Below, in pieces: positions 10,873 to 21,637 of a stretch of DNA of 64,000 bases. The stretch lies in the NCBI GenBank assembly GCA_950295325.1, contig OX485805.1, positions 8,804,501 through 8,868,500 on the forward strand. Direction: 5' to 3'. A model generated the notes under the pieces. It searched no databases. It saw only the letters and a list, made by a program, of their open reading frames with translations, and was not told the DNA's origin. Position 1 is the first letter of the stretch, and every line of letters starts with the position of its first letter. A program made the position numbers and the translations under genes. Source of the DNA: Polytrichum commune. Taxonomy: Eukaryota; Streptophyta; Polytrichopsida; Polytrichales; Polytrichaceae.

Positions 10873-11228
10873 GAGAGAGGGCATCCCACAACCACGACCT
10901 CTCTAACCTTTTCCTACTTAGTAGGAACTTATCCTATCCACTAACTCCTTACCCTCTAAACCAACAAGAACACGTTTTAATTCAAACATTTAAACCGAAG
11001 GCCCTTCCCCTTGCCTCATCAAACACTACTACTTAATGCCAACACTCCCTAATATCCCTAATATGTTTTAGGCTTAAAGCCTAAAACATAAACCACACCA
11101 AGCCTCACTCTTTTTATACTTTTGCTTGTTTCAATAACACTCCAAATGCAATTCTAAATAAATTCTAAACATAAAACCAATATGAGCACTCATTTTGGGC
11201 TCATACTTGGACATGGTCTATTGCTAGC
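10869..11228. other. Intergenic, with a 27-nt perfect hairpin
   Basis: No gene seen. At 11063-11089 the word ATGTTTTAGGCTT is followed by one A and its exact reverse complement, a near-ideal stem-loop. It may be the end of a small element or a terminator-like fold of the retroelement that follows. Confidence 0.4.
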
Positions 11229-11498
11229 GTGGGAATACGTTTACCCTTGAATCATGGTGCATTGTTGAATGCAACATTACTCAACAATCTAACATTGAAC
11301 AATCAAGTGGAAACAAGAAGGGGAGCATCAAACTTCGAAGAAATCTTGAAGAGCTACACCGAAGAAGCATTGGAAGAAGAAGGAGCGGCGTCGAAGAGGC
11401 GTTCGACCACGGTAATAGGGTCTCCTTTCACGGCATTAGAAGGAAGACGCGCGGTCATAGGGCCCTATAACCACGGCTATAGGACCATCAGCGCTTAG
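11229..11498 (+). CDS. Unrecognised 89-aa frame
   Basis: It starts with a GTG-type codon in the frame given; the first ATG is internal. The product would be hydrophilic with an acidic centre (EEALEEEGAASKRRS) and ends YNHGYRTISA. It lies upstream of a retroelement-like promoter. It could be the 3' end of a polyprotein-type frame of that element or chance; no family match made. Confidence 0.25.
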   Translation: MGIRLPLNHGALLNATLLNNLTLNNQVETRRGASNFEEILKSYTEEALEEEGAASKRRSTTVIGSPFTALEGRRAVIGPYNHGYRTISA

Positions 11499-11699
11499 TG
11501 AAGGAAAACTTAGGATTTTGTTTAAGGACCATTATGTAGGAATGAAAGGACTTATTATGAGGAGTTTAAGAAGTATATAGGACTATGTTTTACATTCTAC
11601 TAGTATAATTTTACTAAGTACAAATCATCTTGATTGATACAATCAAGATTTGGTTGATTCTTAAAGAATGATATAGAATGTAGCTACGACGAAGATAGA

Positions 11700-12100
11700 G
11701 TGGTAATCTTAAAAATATGAGCATAGGATAGTTTTGACGGTTGTAACCGTTTGTGATAAAGCACGATCCACGAACGTCATAGATAGGTAGTTATCTAGAG
11801 TAGTGAAGATTACAACCACTCTAATATAGATTTTGATTAGATAGAAAATACTATATAAAGGGAGCAATTTTAGGAGACTACACCTCATTTCAATACAACG
11901 AAGTAATTTTAAGATTGAGTGTCAAAACCACTTAAGCTTATTTTGTACCTCTCCTCCCGGAGCCTTATTGCAATATACTTATCTTTTTCACAAATACGTG
12001 TGATCTCTCTTTTTCTCTCTCAATTAGACTTATAAGTTGCTAAGCGGTACTTGTGTTACTTGAGTGATCAAGCAACCGAGAGGAGAGTAGACTCTTTCGA
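11700..12100 (+). promoter_or_regulatory. Retroelement-like promoter and leader
   Basis: TATATAAAGGG at about 11850 is a strong TATA box. Upstream are paired TGACG-type words (TTTTGACGG near 11733, CGTCAT near 11775), the spacing style of as-1 elements in plant viral and LTR promoters. Downstream is a long leader with only short frames. The 'level 1' element of the nest was inserted 0.9 kb further down. With it removed, the leader continues at 33164, so promoter and 33.5-34.9 kb gag-like frames would form one retroelement. Family (LTR type or pararetroviral) is undecided. Confidence 0.4.
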
Positions 12101-12783
12101 GCAAGAACTTAAAAGAATAGTGTGAGGATGAGAGGCAAAGGCTCAAAAAGACTTGAAGGACTAATGGAACTTTGAGAGATGTTGAGATTAAACCTCAACG
12201 CTTGAAAGAAGAATTGAGTGACCAAAGAGCAAGCTATCTTTTAATATGAATTTATGTCCAAGTGAGTGATTAAGCGAGAGTTGAGTAACTCCTCAAAAAG
12301 GGAGTGAAAAGATTGAACAAGGGGTATTTCTTGAAAATGGAACTTATTATTATAAAATTGATTACTACCTATATGTATGAGAATTGACAATGAAAACTTT
12401 GATATAACGATTGTTGCTTAGATTGAGACTTCTTTCTTTCTTAAGATTCTTTGTGAGTTGTCGGATGTCATTACAAGTTTAAAGATTAAACAATCGGAGA
12501 AGAATTGTCTAAGTATGTGATATGTGATTTAGTAGAAGTAAGATTGACGTTCTAATTACCATATGTATGCTATTTATTGATATCATAATATTGTATTATA
12601 AGTAGTAACACTTGAGCTTAAAAGAAGAAAGACTCAAGAACATGCTAACTCCTCATTATTGTTATAGGTTATAAAAGTAATATACTTATAATGTTATTAA
12701 AAGAGTATTAATGAATGTAATTGACGTTTATGAACTACGGAACTTATAACTAAGAGTTTTAACTCTTTTCGGAGACTTAAATA
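12101..12783 (+). other. Leader / internal DNA of the interrupted retroelement
   Basis: No long frame. AG-rich then AT-rich. It ends at the 8-bp target sequence CTTAAATA (12776-12783) which recurs at 33156-33163. Confidence 0.4.
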
Positions 12784-13481
12784 CCCGGGTACGCAACTCC
12801 CGTATTATATGGACCTGATTATAATCACTTATAATGCGTTTTAGTCCAATATTGAGTGATACAATTTGTTTTAATGTATGAAACCCTTGTAGCCCTTCTA
12901 ACAAGGAATCCAAAAATGTAATTATATATAGGAAATGAATATATTTTGAAGCATATAATTGCATTAAAAACCTAATTATATGATTTTTTTAATACATGTA
13001 CCATAGGTCAAACTACCCAACTTTTTGGACTTTTTAATAAGATTTTAACATTGTGAATGACTTATAATTTTAATGGGAGGCAACTATTCGTGGCTTATAA
13101 TTCTAATTGGAGGCAAATATTCGTGTGGATTTTTTTAAATTATGTATAGGCAACTTACTGGTCTAACGGTTGGGATAGAAAACTAATGATTTGTGTTAGG
13201 ATACAATTGAGGTATGTATTTTTAAGACCATATACATCATATGGTGCCCCGACTACTCAAGGGTATCATGGGATATTTCAAAATATCATGGGTTCTCGGT
13301 TTCTCGGGGGGGGGGGGGGGCACTCCCTTGTATATTTTGCATACACCTGCGATAATGACCTATTAAAATGGGGGCTATTTACCTATGAGAAAGGATTATA
13401 AGGGATGCTAATTTTTGAAATAATGGTAAATTGTTGTGATTATTTGCACCCTAAACACTATATTCGTTATTTGGAGACTTT

Positions 13482-13787
13482 TTGTTAATTTTGAGACTAT
13501 TTAAGGACGTGGCTTTCACATTTATAGGAATGAAAACACTACAAATATGCTATGTTCCCAATATGGAAACAAATATGAAACTCAAATGCATGTAATTACA
13601 CATATAAAAATAGGGAAATGGGACAATTACAACATTTGCATATAGGAAATCGATATCATATTCATTGAAGAGGGTCAAAATACAAAATGCAAGTGGAATA
13701 TCCACTATTAGGCCAAAGCCCTAGAAACACAAATCCACATCTATATGTATTTTAATATAGCCTATACATTTGGACCATGAATAGGCG
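13482..13787. other. Left subterminal region of E1
   Basis: AT-rich, no frame. 3' flank of the minus-strand gene. Confidence 0.4.
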
Positions 13788-14659
13788 TCACTCTTTTGTT
13801 TTTGAAATACTATTATTAGCCTTTGCGGCCGTTTCTTTTTCTTTTGCTTTCATGGTGTCCATGGCTCTAAATATCTCGGCTCCGCGACTGTAACCTTGTT
13901 TATTCCCATTCCCAGCCCTCGAATATATGCCATTTTCCCATATTGGCCGACCCCCTACCGAATAAGTGGAATACGAACGTGTTTGGGAAACCGAACGTCT
14001 TGCACTCTTTCGTAGGGCCAAACAACGATCAGACTCGCAAGTCGCAGTCTTCCGTGTTCGCCTATCCAATGACGGAGTGGAGGATGCACGTCCCACATCC
14101 ATGTATATTGGGGTCTGAAACAATGACCATAAATATATATAACGACGTGGGTTAGTATAAGTTACGGATGTAAGTCCGAAAAACCCAAGAATTTGAAATG
14201 CACTAAATTAATATGCGGACATCATGAACGAAAAACTTGAGAATGCCAATAGTGGGGCACCTTGGCCTTCGGGGCGGCGGTTTGATCTTCAGGGACATCG
14301 AGGGGAGTAGACACAAGCACAACCGGGACGTTCGTAAAGGCCAGGACATCAATGTGGGGTTCATCCATGCAAAGACGCCTGGTCGACCGCGGGTTTCGAA
14401 CGTGCTTCTCATTGCGGAGGGGAGATGGGGATGGGGGTAGAGCGTAATTGAGCTTTGCAACCTTTGGAGGAGGGCTATCGACAACTCCGTCTTCGAACCC
14501 CGAGTCTTTGGAGTAATCCACGGCAGAGGCGGCATCGACGGCCGAAAATTGAAATAGTGAAGGCATTGAAACGTCGGTCACACCAATGGAAGGGGAGCTG
14601 GGGCCCGGCTGAGATGTAGACATGCCATGTCCGAGACTTTGGGATGCTTGGTGAGGCAA
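13788..14659 (-). CDS. E1 minus-strand gene, last two exons (basic tail)
   Basis: Exon 14659-14237 begins after TGCCTTAG|TTG and encodes a Ser/Pro-rich segment (GHGMSTSQPGPSSPSIG, VDSPPPKVAKL). A weak GTTTTTCG donor at 14236 keeps phase 0. The last exon 14114-13788 follows GTTTCAG|ACC and is basic (LDRRTRKTATCESDR, MKAKEKETAAKANN), ending at a stop at 13788. Both continue the frame of the phosphatase exon. The region looks disordered, with several Lys/Arg clusters that could serve nuclear import. No enzyme motif. The 14236 donor is the least certain splice site of the gene. Confidence 0.45.
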
Positions 14660-14758
14660 CTAAGGCACAAAAATACATTTACAAAATAAGGAGAGAAATG
14701 TTAGATATAAACATGGAGAGTCCAAATACGGAGCCAAAAAGTATCAAAGTTCTCATAC

Positions 14759-15520
14759 CAATTTATTGAGTTCAGCAAAGCCGTACAACCTCCTAAATTC
14801 TGTATCTCTTGGGCCTAGAGGTCTATTGCCAATACGATTTGAGAGGACAAAATCCGGGACACTTCCGGAGTGATGGGCAAGCCTTCTAATGTAGGGTCCT
14901 AATTCTAACTCTAGGAAGTTGTCGTTTCTATCGCCCTCCCAAGGGTTCGGGAAAATGCAGTTGCCCGGGGGGTTGAGAACGCTCTTCGCCGGGCTGTCGT
15001 CAATGAGGAGCGTGTTCTCCGGAGTGGGCCAATAACCTTGGGGGACCCCCTCCAACATTGGGACGCCCACCCAGAGGTTCTTCCTCAGCACCTTAAGGAA
15101 TTGAGGTCCGCGGCCTCCTCCGACCTTGGGTACAATGTTGCCACTACGGTCATAAAGGTCATCGCAGTGTTCTTGACCGAGAAGCAAGCACGGCATTGCG
15201 AGTTCTCGGAAAAGGAAACTGACGACGGCCTTCGTGTTGTCCATCAGCATGGAGCTCCAGATGATGACATGGGCCAAGCCGAGGACCTCACGAAGGAAGC
15301 ACCTCAAGCCGGGCCGGACGCGCACAACCTTCTTGTTAATTAGTGTATCGAAGCGCCCGCCGTAATCCATGTCTTGTGGAGTACGGTAGGGACCCTTGGA
15401 CGCACTATTGGAGATATGTGTGGATTGACAAAGCACGCCATTGAGGTCAAATATTATGAAGTTTTTCCTCATAATATGGCTTGGTCTTTCGGCGGGGTTG
15501 CGACATATCTCCGACGGACC
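14759..15520 (-). CDS. FCP1/SCP-like HAD phosphatase domain (E1 cargo)
   Basis: The exon starts after CATCACAG|GGT and ends before GTATGA; both splice words are good. It encodes FIIFDLNGVLCQ, the HAD motif I in the DLNG form seen in plant NLI-interacting-factor-like proteins, where the second Asp is Asn. Then come VRPGLRCFLREVLG, the WSSM motif II region (HVIIWSSMLMDN), a helical cap-less stretch and the acidic motif IV (TLLIDDSPAKS). The 254 codons are uninterrupted. Family members dephosphorylate Ser/Thr of proteins such as the RNA polymerase II tail. Asn at the general acid/base position may reduce activity. It joins in phase 0 to the exon at 17235-15866, so it may be the C-terminal part of one large protein rather than a gene of its own. 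Confidence 0.7.
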
Positions 15521-15865
15521 CTGTGATGGCACATACTACCTAGGTGAATGGCACTACCCAGGAAAACCAAATGACAAGCATGCAAAAATGCAACAAAGAA
15601 ATGCGAGGCAACAAGTATCCGAAGAACTATCCAGTTCAAAAAATTGTATTAATGTGTTTGGTGATATACATTTCGCGAATAATTTACATTGTCACTAAAG
15701 GTCTCTCCTAAGATTAATTGAGCCTACACTAGCAAAATTGGATCCGCCGCCGCGGGCGAAGTCGAGATTCGAACTCGAAAATATGCACACGCCACGAAAG
15801 CTGGCTGACTGGGAACTTACGGACGCGCGTCCGTAAAGAGGGAGGCATGCTCAAAGGTTGATTAC
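15521..15865 (-). other. Intron with palindrome and SINE-like B box
   Basis: Begins GTAATC (15865) and ends CATCACAG. It holds one perfect palindrome at 15817-15836 and, at about 15766-15785 on the minus strand, GAGTTCGAATCTCG, a pol III B-box-like word that suggests a SINE fragment. Confidence 0.5.
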
Positions 15866-17235
15866 CTCTTCAACGGTGAGTTCCTCGCCGGCAGTGCCTC
15901 CCTCACCAGGCCCAATTGCGGGGCCAGGTTCCGGACGCGCGTCCGTAAATTCGCCCTGCGTGTCTTCCACCACCAACAAATCGGCTCCACCTGCTTGCGA
16001 CGCTTGCGTGCCGACGAAAGGTTGATCCTCATGCGAGGAGTCTTGGCCCCCCCCCGCATATGTACATCTTCATCGGCGAGGGGGGCGTCGCCCATGTTGA
16101 CATCTTCATCGTCTCCTATGGCGGGAGGGGAGGGCTCTGGAGCGGTAGCAACCTGGGGAGGGGGCGGGACAACCAACGCGGGGGCCGTATAGGTGTGCTC
16201 CGGTATGTACAACGTGTGGCTGCTAGAAGGAGGGCGCACCAGAACGGGGGGCACGGACATGGCGGGCTTGGGCGCTGCATACACCACCTGGGGTCTTGCC
16301 TGCAAGCTTGCCATCATGCTCATGAATTGTTGATTTTGAGCCATGAGGTCGGCGTGCCTCCGAGCAGACTCCAACCTAGCTTGCTCCATCTCAGCTTGGA
16401 TGGCGGCCATCTTCCTGGCGTGCTCTTCGTTGGCCTCCCGGAGCCGCATGTCAAGCTCTTCCTTCATCCTCTTCTCCATCTTCTCGTCCAGCTCGGAGAC
16501 GGACATGGGCTCTTTCTTCACCTTGCCTGGCTCAGAAGGCAAGGCGGAGATGGAAGCGTACAGCCTCACCTCATCCTCGTCTTCATCTGAGAGTTCCAAG
16601 ACGGCGCCTTCGGGGTATTCGTTGTAAGGCGTCTTGTTCCTCTGCCGCCGGCTTGCACGGTAGGAGTCGATATCGGGCCTCGATATCAACTCTAGCATAT
16701 CTCTACCTTCCATGGGCGGGAGCGCCGCCTGCTCACTGGGCTCTCCCCCACCAGAGGACGCCGTGCATCCGGTTTCTGCAGCAAGGTCCGCATCCCTCTC
16801 CGCCATAAGCCTTGCAGCACGAGATGGCCCCGCAGTGGAAGGAAGCCCAACTCGAGAAGTGGGAGTCCCAAAGGGTGATAGACTAGGCGTATTATGAGGC
16901 ACCCGAATTGGAGTGACGTTGGGCTGCGCCTCCTCTGCATCCATGTCGTCTTCACTCAGGAGATACGCCACGCGATACACTGGATGACGAGCAAGACCGC
17001 GCAAGTCTTCCTACCTGGAGGGCTGTCCCCTTGGAGACATTGGATCATCGTCTCCATCGCTGCCCCACCCGCCTGCATGAGAAGGCTCCTCTCTAGAGGC
17101 AAGAGGAACAACAGGATGTGGGGTAATGATATCCAAGAAGTCATTGAGATCCATTTTCTCTGCAAGCTTCTTGTGATCTTTGCACTCATCCATGTCGCCA
17201 GCCCCCACAAACGAGTTAACCTGCAACCCAAGCAT
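15866..17235 (-). pseudogene. E1 minus-strand gene, coiled-coil exon (disrupted)
   Basis: The exon follows TTGGTGCAG|ATG at 17235 and encodes an N-terminal MLGLQVNSFVGAGDMDE region, then acidic and Pro/Ser-rich sequence. A Glu/Arg/Met-rich coiled coil covers about 16560-16300 (KMEKRMKEELDMRLREANE). A TAG at 17011-17013 interrupts an otherwise open frame (Gln fits). A run of nine C at 16047-16055 (G9 in the sense strand) shifts the frame. One more G restores an acidic continuation (QDSSHEDQPF, LLVVEDTQGEF, TAGEELTVEE) up to the GTAATC donor at 15865, and the exon length (1370, one short of a multiple of three) agrees. One palindrome (15919-15939) lies inside the coding part. Confidence 0.55.
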
Positions 17236-17506
17236 CTGCACCAAATAAAAAAAGTTAGTGGATTGTTGGTATCAAGATTGAATTGACGGGGAAGATGGAC
17301 ATACAAACATGATGCAGTGTGCATTTTACGGACGTGCGTCCGTAAAATGCACACTGGGTTAGGTTTGATAACTTTACGCCGCGCGGCCATAAATATGCAC
17401 TACAGCGCGGCCGCAAAGTTGAAATGAACTAGGTGGTTAAACTTTACGGTCGTGCGGCCGTAAAGTTGCATCAGGTGGAGGCATGAAAGTTTTTTTAAGT
17501 ACTTAC
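17236..17506 (-). other. Intron with palindromes and diverged relatives
   Basis: Starts GTAAGT at 17506 and ends GGTGCAG. It holds a 38-nt inverted repeat at 17317-17354 and diverged relatives at about 17371-17392 and 17440-17466, where GGACG has become GGCCG-like. Confidence 0.65.
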
Positions 17507-19172
17507 CAATGCCGCATAAACAAATTTGGTCCCCCCGAAGACGTTGTACACTGTCTCACTCATCACAGTCACAGCCTTCAATACTCCTGTGTAAAAGTCC
17601 ATTCGGAGCTCGGTTGCCGGGCAGATTGCGAACATCGCCTCGTCCATTAGCTCCTTGGGGTGTGGAGGCGGCAACTGGTAAATTTTCTTGAACACGCTCT
17701 TCGCCTTTACAGGCAAACGCCCACTTGGCGAAGACTTCCGTATCAAGAAATAGAGACATATAGCGCCGACCTGCTTTACCCCCCTTGCTTCTTCGATGAC
17801 GGCGATGCCTTCCGTCTTCGCGGGGACGTATGTGTTGTGGAAGATATTGTATTCGAGATCCATCGTCGAGTTGTATAGGTCGACGACCGCTGCGGATCTC
17901 TCTTGGTCCACAATCCACAGCCACACGTTTGGCTCCAGAAGTGCAGGGGACCGAAAGCTCTTGAAAGCTTTCAGGAAGCTGTCGTAGAAAGGGGTCCCCG
18001 GAGGAGGTTGTTTCCAAGAATTTGGAAATGCACGGAAATCAAAGATAGCAAAAGGACAACCCCGGGGGTCATCTCTCACAGTGGCCCGCGAAGCATGGGT
18101 GTCCCACTTGCCGAACTTGAATTGTGATGTCACAGCGCAAAACCTCGCGACACCCTCGAATTTGGCATTCTTCTTTCTATCGAGGAAGTGTTTATACAAA
18201 GTTGTCTCCCTTTCGTTGATAGAACCTTTCTTCTCGTTCTTCCTTGAGCGCTGGGCCAAAAACGGAGATGCTGCTCTTATCAATGCCTTCATTGAGACGC
18301 CATTGATGTGGTATACTATTTTCAATCCCCTCCAGTTGTCCCACACAATGTCACCATCTGCATCTGTAAGGTTGTAGGCGGGTACCAATTTGCCTATCTT
18401 CCTCATAGCCAATGTCTTCTTCTTCCTGTATTCGCACCATTCCTTAATATGGTACGTTGAAGGCTTCATAAACCTTGGTCGTTTGAGGAAGATTTTTGGA
18501 TACGGCGCTGTCCTTCTCGGAGTCTCCTTAAGAAGGTGTTATGTCGCCTTGTAAAGCTCGGCATCAAGCAACCCTTGGAGGGGACAGAAGAACTCTCTGA
18601 GGATTGGAGGCACCTTAATCTTCAGGTCCTCTTTGTACTTCTTCTCCGTCTCAAGGTTGATGAGTTCTCCGTTGCTGTGTGCATGGAAGACGCGCATCCA
18701 GATAGCCCAGGTCCTACCCGACGAAGTGATGAGCTTCAGTTCGCCCTTCAGATCTTGCCATGTCTTCATGCCGCTTTGCTTCATGTCAATGCTTGAGAAC
18801 TTCGTCACAATCGCACTGCTGAATGCCTGCAAGTAGAGAAACAAATGAGTTGTTGAAATGAGATCAAAAAATGGAATGAGAACCGTCTAGTTTACGGACG
18901 CGCGTCCGTAAACTTGGAGCACACAAAGAATAAAGGGAAAGTTTACGGACGCGCGTCCGTAAACTTGGAGCACAAAAAGAGTGAAGGAGAATTTACGGAC
19001 GTGCGTCCGTAAATTCATTTGGGAATATTACCTGCCATTTGGGATTCTTGACGACTGCGTTGTCCCTCTCTTTTGGTGGACAGCCGTGCTCCTCCCACAA
19101 GGACCTTGTGAGCCCAAAATTGATGTCCACATTGGTTGTTAACACTTGTAAAACATTACAAGTGGTGTTTTG
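17507..19172 (-). pseudogene. E1 minus-strand gene, central exons of unknown function
   Basis: A short exon ends at 19032 (NPKWQ|GTAATA). An intron with three palindromes (19031-18827) follows, then exon 18826-17507 (440 codons, phase 0, TTGCAG|GCA to TTG|GTAAGT). A TAA at 18539-18541 (Gln fits) is the only break; the frame stays open on both sides. Visible features are a basic stretch near EWCEYRKKKTLAMRK, then a well-conserved-looking globular part with CPFAIFDFRAFPNSW, NVWLWIVDQERSAAVVDLY and VGAICLYFLIRKS, suggesting alternating beta strands and helices. I cannot assign a family. No catalytic motif is evident. The 5' edge of the first exon is not resolved. Confidence 0.5.
18891..19013. 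repeat. Three E1 palindromes in one intron
   Basis: Copies at 18891-18912, 18942-18963 and 18992-19013, spaced 51 and 50 bp. The third has TG for CG at the centre. Confidence 0.9.
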
Positions 19173-20206
19173 GTGATTTATGATTATTCACAAAAATATA
19201 AAAATAGTGAAACTTGAAGAAAACTTAGTTTGAATCATTAGGCTTTTGTGGAGTGGATTTAAGTAGGAGAAGGACAAACCTTGGTAAAGTGTGGTAGGTA
19301 GAAAGCCAAGGTTAGTTAAATATTTGAATTAGGATCCTTGTTGATCATTTGAGGGAGGAAGGCTTAGGAGATAGGATAAGAGCCTACAAAGTAGGAGGAA
19401 ATCTTGAGGGTTTATCGTGAGCCTTGAGGGTGCTCACCCCCTCAAACTCACTATATAATCCCTCATTCTTCCCTTACTCATCCTCTCTTTCCTTCGTGCT
19501 CCTTGGCACTCCACGTGTTATAAGTGTGGGTGCGTGGGAAGCAAGATAGGAGCACGTGTGTGTATGGATGTAAGGTTAGGAGCCAAGGCTAGTTGGCCTT
19601 GAAGAGGGTTTGACCTCTTGTTAGTAATAGTTGGGCGTGAATAATTTAAAATTCAATTTATGGCTTTGTTTGAATACTTGGATTTACATTGATTAGCCTT
19701 ATACTTATGCGGATGTGCAAAGTCTCTTATTGGAGCATTTAGTTTTGTTGGACTTCATATGAATTTTTGAGAGCCAAAAAACCGAGACTATGTCCAAACT
19801 TCCAAAAACTAGTGAAAAAGTGTAGATTTAAAGGGAACAGCGTAGAATTGCGACCATATACTTTGTGGCAATAGAAATATTATTGCATATTCATGTAGAG
19901 GACTTCATTACCTATCCATGGATACCAAGAACTCATTTTTTGGACTTCATATGAATTTTTGAGAGCCAAAAAACCGAGACTATGTCCAAACTTCCAAAAA
20001 CTAGTGAAAAAATGTAGGTTCAAAGGGAACAGCGTAGAATTACGACCATATACTTTGTGGCAGTAGAAATATTATTGCATATTAATGTAGAGGACTTCAT
20101 TACCTATCCATGGATACCAAGAACTCATTTTTTGGACTTCATATGAATTTTTGAGAGCCAAAAAACCGAGACTATGTCCAAACTTCCAAACTTCCAAACT
20201 TTGAGA
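19173..20206. mobile_element. Probable LTR-type insertion with 191-bp tandem repeat
   Basis: The likely left edge (19137) is TGTTAACACTTG, LTR-like, next to an inverted pair CACTTGTAA/TTACAAGTG (19143-19164). TATATAA near 19450 is followed by a pyrimidine-rich start region, as in LTR promoters. From 19748 to 20190 a unit of about 191 bp is repeated 2.4 times ('GGACTTCATATGAATTTTTG' at about 19749, 19940 and 20133). No target duplication or primer-binding site found. It separates the exon with the ParB-like domain from the next one, so either it is intronic or it broke the gene. Confidence 0.4.
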
Positions 20207-21592
20207 TTAAAGAGTGTAAGAAGACATAGTATAGACTTGGCTAAGTTGCGTATATTCCAACGATAGATTGGAATCATACATTGTGTTACAAAGAGAGAAA
20301 TCTCTACATGTCATTATAAACTTCTCCATTCGGGCTAGGACGAAATTGAAGGGTGGAGGCTTTTTGGTGACAGTCCTACCAGCCACGATGTTGGCTGCCC
20401 ATGACGCCTCAAACGCTTTGATTTTGTTTGTCTGGTTGAGGAAGGCAGATATGACGATGAGCTGATTGGAGTCCTCTGAATGCACGAGAAGTGCCTTCCA
20501 ATATCGGATTGTGGGTTTCAGAGGGCTCTTCCAATTATCGTCTGCGAGGAGAGTTTTTTCCGCTTCCACGCTATGCTGGCCGTCCACGATGTAGAATTTC
20601 CCTTGCTTAATAATTGGCCAATGTTCTGGTGTGACCTCCACGATTGGATCCTTTGGGGTCATACATATGGTCTGCCGGTCAGCTTTCGGGTTGTTCATGA
20701 TGTTGTTCATCTGCCACCAGACCCTGCTGTCTTCTTGCACCCGAGTATTCATACTCTCGGTGCCCTGGTGGCATTTATAAACATCCACGTCAAATGTGAA
20801 ATACCTGCCCATTGGCCAGCAGGCTTTCGTTTTTTCGTCGAACTCTTGTTGAATTTTTGTTGATAGATCAGAGTTCGGGCGTTCTCCTTTCTTCAGAGGT
20901 GGTGCGACAGTAAGGGTGGAGCTGACATCTGGACCTTCGGTAAGTCCAAATGACTCCATCTGTGAATGGGAGCGTTTACTGGATGGTCTGCTCCCTCTCG
21001 ATGCTTCACTTTGGGACGGTCTTGATCCTTCCGGGACTGTCTATGGAACACGCGGTTGTCGTTCAGAAACGACTTTCTTCTTCATTTTCCCCTTTCTGGA
21101 CTCCAGGACTGCTCCATTCACTCTCGTGACATTGTTGAGGAGTCTTCCAAGCCGCTTACCCGTCCAAGGTGCATTGCATGCATAGTCTTGGAATTCAGTT
21201 GCTAGATTGAAGCAACCCGCATCCGGGCTGCCATTTTCGCATTCAGCCTTGTGGAATGGATGTTTGTGCTCATGAAGAAGAATTGTGACTCTATCATCTT
21301 GTTTTTCAAGATCTATGACGACATAGTCACCTTGGGCCACTGCACACTCTACTGACCAATTTTTAATTCTAACCCATTTATCTACATCTATATCTTTGGT
21401 ATTCATTTGATACCCAAATCTAAGTACGAATGTGTCATTCTCAAGTTTCTCTACGTAAACTGTCCAGTTGTCTACTGTGTCTTCGACCGGCTTGTAGTGA
21501 TCGTTGTGGCTTATATCTTTGATGGCGGGTGGAAGTGGAGGCGGAAGAAACTCAAATGTCTGGTCAATTGCAGGTCTTTTTGTAGATGCCAT
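20207..21592 (-). pseudogene. ParB-like domain exon of the E1 minus-strand gene
   Basis: Start: ATG at 21592 directly after TTTGCAG, so a 5' non-coding exon probably lies upstream; the frame upstream of this ATG runs through a palindrome and is not coding. The product begins MASTKRPAIDQTFEFLPPPL. A mid part has alternating strands (NWTVYVEKLENDTFVLRFGY) and a basic KGKMKKKV cluster. In-frame TAG at 21041-21043 (Gln fits), then open again to 20207. Residues near 20600-20530 read GKFYIVDGQHSVEAEKTLL, followed by YWKALLVHSEDS and ISAFLNQTNK: the order strand, DG(Q/N)H, helix, strand, N-x-x-N-helix is that of ParB/Srx-like domains. DNA or nucleotide binding is therefore plausible; nuclease activity cannot be judged. 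The neighbouring palindromes make a site-specific DNA-binding role attractive, as inference. Confidence 0.55.
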
Positions 21593-21637
21593 CTGCAAAT
21601 GCAAAAAACAATGCTTAGCATCATGATCAATGTCAAG

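Noticed and set aside
13456-13481. CACTA (En/Spm) transposon, from the CACTA string in the E1 end
   Set aside because: The repeat begins two bases earlier (AACAC), the duplication is 4 bp, E2 has AACACCGG, and no TNP2-type transposase is present.
15862-16080. C-terminus LRTRVRNLAPQLG in the raw frame of the coiled-coil exon
   Set aside because: It arises after the G9 shift; the alternative frame is acidic, ends at a good donor and joins the next exon in phase 0.
16060-16590. His/Gly-rich 176-codon + frame
   Set aside because: Antisense shadow of the coiled-coil exon, whose GC-rich codons leave all frames open.
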